From NCBI GenBank assembly GCA_002428905.1, contig DIYD01000213.1, forward strand, positions 1 through 17,482: a stretch of DNA of 17,482 nt, in the 5' to 3' direction. The notes beneath the pieces were generated by a model. It ran no database searches. It was not told the DNA's origin and saw only the letters and a list, made by a program, of their open reading frames with translations. Positions 7,571 through 14,857 of the stretch are shown here, piece by piece. Source of the stretch: Bacteroidetes bacterium UBA6063. GTDB taxonomy: Bacteria; Bacteroidota; Bacteroidia; NS11-12g; UBA9320. How positions within the stretch are numbered: position 1 is the stretch's first letter; every line of letters starts with the position of its first letter. A program made the position numbers and the translations under genes.

Positions 7571-8185
7571 ACAGGTATTGATTTACATGGTTCATGCCTA
7601 ATGCGATTTCAATTTAAGGAACCAAAAGGGTGAATTGGTTTAAAAAGCATCACCACACCGTTAGGGTGAACCTTAAACACATGTACATAAACAATCACAA
7701 CTACTACAAAAATTCTTTTAAGGCCTTTTCAGGGGGTTCAGTTTCGATATTAAGAGAATCAACTATCAAACTTGCAACTCTCTCAAATCCAAATACATTG
7801 GTCGGCCTATTATCAAAGAATCCTAAAGAGCTCCACCAAAAAAATACCAACTTCTTGCGATTGTGATTTGATTAAAGCTTTGCGAACTTGGGCATTGATC
7901 ACAACGTGAAGTAATCTATATTTATTTTCAGCTCAGAGATGTTGATACAGGATAATGGAGTACGCTTTGAAAACAGTTTTAAAGGTTGTGATACTTAAAG
8001 TTTTGGACCTCATAGTTATAACCGGACACATTACCAGACGTGAATTCAGGTTCATTGTCATCGTTACACACTGTGGTCCGATTGGCGTTAATCTTGAACA
8101 TTTGATAAGAATCAATGAGCCAGGTATTATGTAAAGAGTAAAATGGGAATCGCAGTACCATTGGTTAATAAATAAAAGGATCGTT
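7571..8185. other. Gene-poor stretch between regulator and PLD-like gene
   Basis: About 615 bp without a gene I can defend. A GTG-started frame at 7630-7866 (78 codons) has an odd, His/Asn-rich start and no recognisable domain. A minus-strand frame at 7979-8161 (60 codons) has protein-like composition (FPFYSLHNTWLIDSYQMF) but no match I recognise; it may be a decayed fragment. No terminator, tRNA or mobile-element end was recognised. Confidence 0.5.
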
Positions 8186-8212
8186 ATGAACATAAATGAG
8201 AATCAAAAGTGA
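8186..8212 (+). other. Eight-codon leader ORF coupled to the GTG start of the next gene
   Basis: An aaagga Shine-Dalgarno-like sequence at 8175-8180 precedes ATG 8186, which opens an 8-codon frame (MNINENQK) ending in TGA at 8210-8212. That stop overlaps the GTG start (8209-8211) of the next gene as GTGA. The arrangement suggests translational coupling, or that an original ATG start has been moved out of frame. Confidence 0.35.
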
Positions 8213-9099
8213 AAAACGAGTCTCGCAATACTGAAATCAAATCACCTAAAGTGCACCAGAAAAGGCTGGTTAGTATTTTAGGAGTTCTGGGAATGCTGCT
8301 AACACCAACTGGTCTTATTACCTTACTGAGCTCTCTATTTCAACTTGAAAACCAAATTACTGCTTTATTTGCATTGAGTACGCTAATAGCAACTTGTATT
8401 TTGTACTATAGGGACCTTATAGGACGTATATTTCCATCCTATATTGCTCTTCTTACAGGTTTAATAGTGTTAAACCTTTCTGTTTTCGTTTATAGGGACA
8501 TTCTATTTAAAGACACTGGACTCTTAATCTATTGGCATAAAAGTGGCGATATAGCCGCCCAAGTCAGAGATGACATTGCTGGTAGCGAGAATGAGGTTTT
8601 TATGTTTGGTACAAGTTTTTATTGGTCCATACCCAACAACAAGGACCTTTTACTCGACAAACTAAATAACGGCGTTACAATAAAGTTTCTGATTCTAAAC
8701 CCAAATTGTCGATCTTTCGATGATATTGCCAAAGATTTTGGTCAAACCCCTGAAGCATTAATGGACGAATGCTCAAAGACAATACGAGACCTTATCTCGC
8801 TAAATAAGAGTTGGAATAACATAAAAGCAAATTGCCTGAACCCTGGTGACCTCCAAGTAAGGTTATATTCCAATTTTCCTAAAATGCGTGGGTACATATT
8901 TGACCCCGCAAACTCCAAGAGTTCTTCTATATTGATTCCTTACCTCAATTTCGAAGATTCTCCCCAATTGCCAGCATATAAAATTTCAAATCGGACAGAC
9001 GGGGTCTTTGGACAATATTATCCTGTATTCAATAGGTTATGGCTTCGGAGTCCTAATTTAGAAGACTTCTTAAAAAGTAACCCGACTTGGAGGGAATAA
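8209..9099 (+). CDS. Three-TM membrane protein with degenerate phospholipase D-like domain
   Basis: A 296-residue protein from a GTG start. Three hydrophobic helices occupy about residues 19-44, 50-69 and 73-98. They are followed by a soluble domain starting HKSGDIAAQVRDDIAGSENEVFMFGTSFYW, then LLLDKLNNGVTIKFLILNPNC. This is the strand-helix-strand opening of PLD-superfamily domains (FGTSF strand, then 'L..GV.I..L..NP'). The later motif PKMRGYIFDP sits where the HxK(x)4D catalytic motif would be, but the His is missing, so classic PLD chemistry is not expected. The active domain would face the cytoplasm or periplasm depending on topology. Similar TM-plus-effector layouts occur in defence systems, but no partner sensor is seen here. 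Confidence 0.65.
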   Translation: MKNESRNTEIKSPKVHQKRLVSILGVLGMLLTPTGLITLLSSLFQLENQITALFALSTLIATCILYYRDLIGRIFPSYIALLTGLIVLNLSVFVYRDILFKDTGLLIYWHKSGDIAAQVRDDIAGSENEVFMFGTSFYWSIPNNKDLLLDKLNNGVTIKFLILNPNCRSFDDIAKDFGQTPEALMDECSKTIRDLISLNKSWNNIKANCLNPGDLQVRLYSNFPKMRGYIFDPANSKSSSILIPYLNFEDSPQLPAYKISNRTDGVFGQYYPVFNRLWLRSPNLEDFLKSNPTWRE

Positions 9100-9112
9100 T
9101 GTAAGTCCTAGG

Positions 9113-9412
9113 TCAGCGGTTTATTTCTTTTTCAACTGACATGACAAGTAAAATCTTCTCATGCGACAATCCACAAATACGTGTAATATATCCAAGCAAG
9201 GGGGCGGAGAGTAGGTCCAGTATCAGGAAAATTCTAACTCCATCCAAAACGTATGATGCGTGATGACAAACTACAGGTATAACTTCGTGGCAGTTTAGGC
9301 GTGTCAGGCCATGGACATTTCTACGAGTATTAAGCGCAAGTTGTGAGGGACTTGGAAACATTTGGCTACACTTTTGACAAAGCACATTACCTAATGCTAA
9401 ATTTGATACCAT
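9113..9412 (-). CDS. Possible small Cys/His-rich protein at the end of the hydrazine operon
   Basis: From ATG 9412 this frame encodes 99 residues; an upstream in-frame ATG at 9445 would lengthen it to 110. It begins within the 3' end of the second ATP-grasp gene (26-bp overlap from 9412), similar to the 23-bp overlap earlier in the operon. Visible elements are a CQKC pair near the N-terminus, then RLNCHE, VVCHH and ICGLSHE, which could form a zinc site, and a hydrophobic stretch (VRIFLILDLLSAPLLGYI). I do not recognise a family. Composition looks protein-like, but the frame may be chance; it fills an otherwise empty 287-bp gap before the convergent membrane protein gene. Confidence 0.35.
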   Translation of the reverse strand: MVSNLALGNVLCQKCSQMFPSPSQLALNTRRNVHGLTRLNCHEVIPVVCHHASYVLDGVRIFLILDLLSAPLLGYITRICGLSHEKILLVMSVEKEINR

Positions 9413-10658
9413 TTTTGATACGTCTGGCAAGGTCCGTACATTCAAAAATCGTGGCGCCCTTAGTCACTACTAACCCTGCATAATCAAATGTTGTTTTCAC
9501 ATCTGATGTAACTCTCTTCCCAAAATTATCGTAAAAATGAACCAGCACTACTTGATTACTATTAATCAGGTGGTCAGGTCTTTCTGCGGAATAAAGGACC
9601 CCAGAGCGTGGATATTTTAGGATTTCAATGGCTACAAACTCCCTTTCCTCTTGTTTCCTCAATTGTTCAGTTTCTTCTTCAAAATCTTGTCTTGAAATCA
9701 GTGCCCGAAATGGTCGAACACCACTATGAATTGATGACGCTGGGCCAATAAAAGAACCACCTGGTCTGTTATGAATTTCTCCAAATATTATCTCATCTTC
9801 TTTCACCCAAAATTGCAAGTGATAAAAACCATGGCTGATACCTACTTCCTGCAGTAACTTTGGAACAAGCTCATCCAATTTGGCCCGAACGACAGTACCA
9901 AGTTTAACCCCAATGCTTTGTCTACAAGCGACAAATGTGTCCTTGAACATGTGTTTTTCACAAACTGCCAATTCTACATATTCCGATTCATAACAAATAC
10001 CATCGACACTGAATTGTCGCCCTTCAAGAAACTCTTCAAGAATATATTCCACTTTATTTTCCATGTTGCGCATAGATTCCAGAGCCTCCTCTTGGTGAAG
10101 TGGGAGTTCAAAAACATCGACACTTCCTAACCCAGTTACAGGTTTCAAAATTCCTCTCGTTGAGAATGGTTCTTGCCTAAGTGCTTTTTTCAAATCACTT
10201 TCTGATTTAACCCTTTTAGCCTGAGCAACTGGCACCCCCCCTCTTGCTAAGGCCTCATTATATATGAACTTATTTCGTATCAGAGAAATAGCAGCCGGTG
10301 TGGTCCAACCCAAGTGTAAACTTTCATTCAATTTCGCTGTGGCATGAGTAGCTAATTCTCGGAAAGTCATAAACCGAATAATATGTTTTTCCTGAGTTAT
10401 TTCGTGAATCCTAGAGCAGATATTGTGCTGCTCATAGTCAATGGCCATAAGTTCTACATTAATTGAAATACAACTAGGTGATACTAGGTTTAAGGTTTCT
10501 TCTTTATCAAGAATCAACAGGTTATACGTCGTTTCCTTCATTTCTCGGAGGACAACATTGGTTAGAAAGTGGTGCATTCCCCCAACGAGAACTACCCACT
10601 TTTCCTGACTCTTATCCTTCGAGAAACACATCGGATTATACATTATTGTTAACTTCAA
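9387..10658 (-). CDS. ATP-grasp ligase (second in hydrazine operon)
   Basis: A 423-residue ATP-grasp protein. An N-terminal Rossmann-like domain (WVVLVGG at residues 21-27) precedes the ATP-grasp core: ILKPVTGLGSVDVF (170-183) with the ATP-binding lysine, EEFLEGRQFSVDG (208-220), and the metal-binding GEIHNRPGGS (293-302). The C-terminal part is extra small beta-rich sequence. The family joins a carboxylate, via acyl-phosphate, to an amine or other nucleophile. The start at 10658 overlaps the preceding gene by 23 bp; in-frame ATGs at 10643 and 10631 are alternatives, the latter falling just after the upstream stop. In this operon I infer it forms an amide or hydrazide bond in the final product. 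The substrate is unknown. Confidence 0.85.
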   Translation of the reverse strand: MKLTIMYNPMCFSKDKSQEKWVVLVGGMHHFLTNVVLREMKETTYNLLILDKEETLNLVSPSCISINVELMAIDYEQHNICSRIHEITQEKHIIRFMTFRELATHATAKLNESLHLGWTTPAAISLIRNKFIYNEALARGGVPVAQAKRVKSESDLKKALRQEPFSTRGILKPVTGLGSVDVFELPLHQEEALESMRNMENKVEYILEEFLEGRQFSVDGICYESEYVELAVCEKHMFKDTFVACRQSIGVKLGTVVRAKLDELVPKLLQEVGISHGFYHLQFWVKEDEIIFGEIHNRPGGSFIGPASSIHSGVRPFRALISRQDFEEETEQLRKQEEREFVAIEILKYPRSGVLYSAERPDHLINSNQVVLVHFYDNFGKRVTSDVKTTFDYAGLVVTKGATIFECTDLARRIKNGIKFSIR

Positions 10659-11748
10659 CGTTGTGCGAAGTCAAAAAATTCAATAGATCAAAAAACAAAT
10701 CACCACGGATTACACTCTCGGGAAGCATAACGCCACTATGAATCGACGTGACCTCCGAATAATATTTAATAAAAAAGAAAGCAGGCAAACATGTAGCCAA
10801 CGCCATTGAATTTTGTCCATGAAGGTCTCTAAAAAATAACGAGATATTACGCGTCTCATTTGAATTATTTGTTGCCTTTATTCTCAATATTGTGACCGTT
10901 CTGTCTTCTAAAGACAATGTCAACAAATTCTGGTTTACAATCTCAAAGAACCTTTTTGGTGCAATGGGGTTAACAATTGGATCAACTTCATTGCTCAACA
11001 TACCGAGTTCTCTCAATATATTTAAACAATTACGATGTCCTGGCCAACGTATGGTCTTTTGAGTGACTTTTCTTACGGTTTTTAGTGAAGGATGCTTTAC
11101 CAGAGGAACCCTGAGTCCGTCATGGTAACACTCTAATTGGCCGAACTCTAAGATATCTATAAGTTCTAGTCCAGAGAACCTCTCAGTAGATCTAATTCGA
11201 CCAAATTCTAAGTAATAGGATTGTTTCCAATCAAATGGAAGATGTAAGTCTCCAAAAAGCCGTTTGTACTTTAGAGGGTTCTGGGGAACGGGTAATACTA
11301 TGCCTCCACACTGAATCTCTAACAACTTCCATGATTCTTCCTGATCAAGTACATTTCCCAACAATACTTCAGTCAATCCAGGTTCAAGGCCAATACAAGG
11401 GATTATCAAATCTTTTCTATCGGAAAATTGCTCGTTAAACTCGTACCAAGTCTCTTCTGTAGGAGGTCGTGCTATGCCAACAATCATTCTTTTCGGCATT
11501 TCATCCAGGCTCCTAACGACTTCAATAAAGCTAGACCAAGGAGCAGCGCAAAACACAAACCGATCTGCCATTGTGACCAACTCCTTTAAAGAATTACATC
11601 TATGTACTCGTGAGTTGTTTACTAGGGTTAACGCCTCCAAATTGGTATCAAAAGTATGTAAAGTCGCTTCTGGGCAATATGATCCACAAAGGTCAATAAA
11701 TGATCTCCCAATCATTCCGGTTCCAACTATGCAGATATCATTCACCAT
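10636..11748 (-). CDS. Saccharopine dehydrogenase-like oxidoreductase
   Basis: A 370-residue protein with an N-terminal Rossmann fold: ICIVGTGMIGRSF (residues 5-17) with GxGxxG-type loop G9-G14, and the acidic residue ending the second strand at D34 (FDTN), which favours NAD(H). The segment PCIGLEPGLTEVLL (117-130) matches the conserved GxxPGL region of saccharopine dehydrogenases/reductases, and the later TVRKVTQKTIRWPGHR (around 225-240) also resembles that family. The family oxidises or forms a secondary amine between lysine and a keto acid. Next to a hydrazine synthetase I infer it oxidatively cleaves N6-(carboxymethylamino)lysine, a close analogue of saccharopine. Its start overlaps the preceding stop as TAATG, so translation is coupled. 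Confidence 0.82.
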   Translation of the reverse strand: MVNDICIVGTGMIGRSFIDLCGSYCPEATLHTFDTNLEALTLVNNSRVHRCNSLKELVTMADRFVFCAAPWSSFIEVVRSLDEMPKRMIVGIARPPTEETWYEFNEQFSDRKDLIIPCIGLEPGLTEVLLGNVLDQEESWKLLEIQCGGIVLPVPQNPLKYKRLFGDLHLPFDWKQSYYLEFGRIRSTERFSGLELIDILEFGQLECYHDGLRVPLVKHPSLKTVRKVTQKTIRWPGHRNCLNILRELGMLSNEVDPIVNPIAPKRFFEIVNQNLLTLSLEDRTVTILRIKATNNSNETRNISLFFRDLHGQNSMALATCLPAFFFIKYYSEVTSIHSGVMLPESVIRGDLFFDLLNFLTSHNVEVNNNV

Positions 11749-12974
11749 TATGTTATTACGGGAATTAACGATGATTTAACTTGCTCAAAATGCTGTTTTA
11801 ATGCTGCATGCGAACCCGCTGAAGAAATCACAGCAGCCAATCTCTGCAAGCGGAAGTTTTCAGGCGGCAACTTTATGATAGTTCCGAAAGGGACTTCTAT
11901 GAATATATGTTTCACATATGGATGACTTAAGGCCTTCCTTAGCCCATTGAGTCCCTCAAAAACGCCCTCAACCTGTGCTGAAATAAACTGAATGCCAGTG
12001 ATCACTCTCGTTGGCCCTGGCTTCTCGGGTTTGACCCCAAGGCTGACATTTATTAGGTTGCCGTAATAGTCATAATCAACTGCATTGGGAATTAAATGTG
12101 ATGCTATATAGTCTCCTGCGGGTCTAGCAGCCACCTCGATCATGTGGAATTTGTTTCCGTCAAGCTTGCCTTCCAAGTGAAATGAAGTATTATCTAAACC
12201 CAGAGCTTGAATATATCGCACACTGTCTGTTACTATATTTTTTTTAGCACTAATTGGTAAATCCGCTGGAAAGATGTGCTGCAACTCTAACTTATACCTG
12301 TCTGAAACTTCTTTGGCTGTTACACCCACAATGGTTATGCGCCCTTTTGACACGAAGCCCTCAACACTGTATTCCGTTCCATTGATGTATTCTTCTCCAA
12401 CGTACACAATATCGTCATATTTCATGGTAAGATCGTATTTGGGGGCTGAAACAGTTTGACCATGGACTTTCCAAAAGTGGAGATCGTCCTCCGATTCAAT
12501 AAGGAATATTCCCTGGCTACCGGATGAGTTAATGGGTTTTAATATGATCCTACCTCCTACATCTCTAAGAAATGGCATTATTTCATCTTGTTCAATGTCC
12601 ACTCTTGTCTTCAAAGGATAAATATGTGAGGTACGTGACCTCATCTCCGCCTTATTCCTTGCAGCTGGAACTGCACTGGTCGGCAAGCCTATCAAACCGA
12701 GTTCTTTACTTAACCATGAAGCAGCCTCTATTGCCGTTTCTGTAAAGCAAACAACAGACACAACAGGACGTTGCAGTAGAATCTGTTTCACTTGTTTAAG
12801 TTCCTCGAAATCCGTGATATCGGCTTCGAGGTAGAAGTCAATCTCATCGAGAAGTACATCTGGTGCATTTTGGGCCACCAAAACTATTTGCCAACCGTGG
12901 TGTTTAGCCGATCGAAATGCCTCCAACGATTCTCTAAGTAACCTTCTATAGTTTAGAAAAACAATCTGTTTCAT
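11748..12974 (-). CDS. ATP-grasp ligase (first in hydrazine operon)
   Basis: A 408-residue ATP-grasp enzyme of the carbamoyl-phosphate-synthase/D-Ala-D-Ala-ligase-like group. The N-terminal domain runs to about residue 105. The core shows RIILKPINSSGSQGIFLI (142-159) with ATP-binding K146 and a Gly/Ser-rich loop, EEYINGTEYSVEG (194-206) and HMIEVAARPAGDYI (277-290) with the metal-binding Glu. The C-terminal portion (about 310-408) resembles the small extra domain of amino-acid ligases of the BacD/LdmS type. It probably ligates an amino acid to another amine or to a hydrazine. It is coupled to its neighbours by one-base TAATG overlaps on both sides. Which of the two ligases acts first cannot be told from the sequence. 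Confidence 0.87.
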   Translation of the reverse strand: MKQIVFLNYRRLLRESLEAFRSAKHHGWQIVLVAQNAPDVLLDEIDFYLEADITDFEELKQVKQILLQRPVVSVVCFTETAIEAASWLSKELGLIGLPTSAVPAARNKAEMRSRTSHIYPLKTRVDIEQDEIMPFLRDVGGRIILKPINSSGSQGIFLIESEDDLHFWKVHGQTVSAPKYDLTMKYDDIVYVGEEYINGTEYSVEGFVSKGRITIVGVTAKEVSDRYKLELQHIFPADLPISAKKNIVTDSVRYIQALGLDNTSFHLEGKLDGNKFHMIEVAARPAGDYIASHLIPNAVDYDYYGNLINVSLGVKPEKPGPTRVITGIQFISAQVEGVFEGLNGLRKALSHPYVKHIFIEVPFGTIIKLPPENFRLQRLAAVISSAGSHAALKQHFEQVKSSLIPVIT

Positions 12975-14857
12975 TATTGTAACTTAATCTTGTTAAATGT
13001 GTTACCAGTGAACCAATGTAAACCGAACCTTTCCTCTGTCATTTCAATTTGATCCTGATTTATGTCGACACATTGCACTAGGTTCACAGCAAAATCAGGC
13101 ATAACTGGATAGATCATCTCGGCCACCAAATGTAATCCTGAACATGCCAGCATGACTCCGGTTCGTTCTAAGGATTTGTTCGTTCTCGGTTTCAATATGC
13201 GTAGGGTGAAGTCATAAAGCAGGTCTAAACCACTTTCTACTTTTCGGGCTACATGATTTGGGGAAAAGCTATTTACTTGATAGCTCGACCAGATTTCCTT
13301 TTGCCAATCTGTCAGAATTTCAACAAATTTTAGATGGCTTCTATCCCAAGTCCCACCCTCAGGAATTTTGCCGTTATACCGACTATTTAAAAAGGTGTAT
13401 ATGCTCCCAACAGCAATTTGTATTTGATTAGCTCTCTTCATTGAAAAGGCTTCAAATTCATGGATACTGAAATTAGTCTCTAGGTTTTCTGGCCAAGTTC
13501 TTGCGAGGTATAATCTCAACCAATCCTTAGGAACACCTTGCTTCACAATTTCATCTGCATAAATAACATGGTTTCTACCCGTAGAAAATTTTATTCCATC
13601 TAAAAGATAAAACTCGTTACTGTAAAACCACCCAGCTTGAACCTTTCCATTAGTGAGTAAGTGAACCAAAATTGGAAATATGATGCACCGCAAGTAGTTG
13701 TTATCGGCTCCAAAAAAAAGAGCAATTTTGTAGTTTTTGTCGAGATCTTCATTAGGGATACTTCCGGTGTTTTGTTTGAATGATATTGCGAATCGGCAAA
13801 TCAACTCAACCGCAGAATATAATACGTGGTCAGTATACCCTTCGTGAGGAAGGGGAATGCCATTCTCCGCAATTATGGATAAAGGGACCTCTGGAAGCTG
13901 GCCTTCTAGTACATCGCCGACAAAATCTAGCGCATTTCCAGTGAAAGCATCTTGCATTATCAATTTTTCCAAAACTTGTCGCCAAGGCTCTAGTGGTAGA
14001 TACAACCTAGTAAGATTCGAATATTCGACATTAGACTCGCAGGACTGGCAGACTGCTTGTTCGATCTCATGGTCGGCAACAAAAACTCCACAAGCTTCAC
14101 ATTCTGAACTTAATTCTGAGCCACAATGTGGACACTTCCCACGAACATACGCTTCAAACAAAAACCCATGTCGATTGCAATATGGCACTTCCTTTGTCCG
14201 TTCAACGGTATACCCTCTTTCTATAAAAGACCTGATGATATTCTTAGAAATTTCATGGAACTCGCTGGAAGAGTCTAAAGTGGTAAAAGCACCAGATCCA
14301 ATCCCCATCAACTGATTAGTTTCTACAAACTGTCGTGAATTTTGAAGTGATAGCTCTTTATACGACCGATTATTGTTTTTTGCTGCAACGTCCACATGTG
14401 TTTGATAACCAATACTCCCCCCCAGATATGTGACACTACGTTTAGAGTATGACAATATCCGTCTGAGAATATCACTACTTATTAAAGGTCCAGCTAAATG
14501 TCCTAAGTGCATTTTTCCGTTTGGAGTAATAAAACTTGGCAAAATGAGATAGTTTTGGCTTTCTTTCGTTACTAGTTTAGCATCATTAAGTTCTTTCCTT
14601 ATTTGAAATGGTGGTCTCCCATGCCACCAAAATGTTCTCATCTTGGATTTTTGGTCGGTATGATTGAGCAGTCTGTGGGACTCCAGGGAACTAAATAGCA
14701 CCGCTTCACCAGCTTTTAGCATTCTTCCTGTAACACCGTTATGGGCTTCAACCTCACCTTCTATGCACATCACCAACTCCAATTCGCTGTGATTTTGCCA
14801 CTTGGTTGAATTTCCAGGCTCAATTTCGAATAAAGCAGTGTTTATTGAATGATTCAT
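12974..14857 (-). CDS. Cupin-MetRS didomain protein, putative hydrazine synthetase
   Basis: A 627-residue fusion. Residues 1-90 are a small cupin with candidate metal ligands H23, E25, E27 and H61. Residues 100-627 are a methionyl-tRNA-synthetase-like class I domain: HIGH signature HLGH at 117-120 (GKMHLGHLAG), a zinc-knuckle insert with Cys pairs at 242/245, 253/256 and 270/273, and the MetRS-like FFGADNNYLRCIIFP segment (381-395). The KMSKS loop is altered to KFSTGRN (423-429). This architecture matches Spb40, Tri28 and ForK. That family uses ATP to join N6-hydroxylysine and an amino acid (glycine) and forms the N-N bond in the cupin. The preceding gene is the matching N-hydroxylase, overlapping by ATGA, which makes the role strong though the exact amino acid substrate is inferred. 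It is not a housekeeping MetRS. Confidence 0.92.
   Translation of the reverse strand: MNHSINTALFEIEPGNSTKWQNHSELELVMCIEGEVEAHNGVTGRMLKAGEAVLFSSLESHRLLNHTDQKSKMRTFWWHGRPPFQIRKELNDAKLVTKESQNYLILPSFITPNGKMHLGHLAGPLISSDILRRILSYSKRSVTYLGGSIGYQTHVDVAAKNNNRSYKELSLQNSRQFVETNQLMGIGSGAFTTLDSSSEFHEISKNIIRSFIERGYTVERTKEVPYCNRHGFLFEAYVRGKCPHCGSELSSECEACGVFVADHEIEQAVCQSCESNVEYSNLTRLYLPLEPWRQVLEKLIMQDAFTGNALDFVGDVLEGQLPEVPLSIIAENGIPLPHEGYTDHVLYSAVELICRFAISFKQNTGSIPNEDLDKNYKIALFFGADNNYLRCIIFPILVHLLTNGKVQAGWFYSNEFYLLDGIKFSTGRNHVIYADEIVKQGVPKDWLRLYLARTWPENLETNFSIHEFEAFSMKRANQIQIAVGSIYTFLNSRYNGKIPEGGTWDRSHLKFVEILTDWQKEIWSSYQVNSFSPNHVARKVESGLDLLYDFTLRILKPRTNKSLERTGVMLACSGLHLVAEMIYPVMPDFAVNLVQCVDINQDQIEMTEERFGLHWFTGNTFNKIKLQ

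Noticed and set aside
7630..7866. 78-codon plus-strand frame with GTG start
   Set aside because: His/Asn-rich odd start, no domain, no ribosome site and no conserved-looking core; treated as chance within a gene-poor stretch.
7933..8193. 86-codon minus-strand frame
   Set aside because: Composition looks random (many Cys, Met, Leu, Ile in no pattern) and overlaps a second frame on the same strand.
11474..11779. 101-codon plus-strand frame across the dehydrogenase/ligase junction
   Set aside because: Antisense to the Rossmann-fold start of a well-supported gene.
13857..14315. 152-codon plus-strand frame inside the cupin-MetRS gene
   Set aside because: It lies antisense and wholly within a gene with clear conserved motifs; shadow frame.
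12974..14857. Housekeeping methionyl-tRNA synthetase
   Set aside because: It has an N-terminal cupin, an altered KMSKS loop and biosynthetic-operon context.
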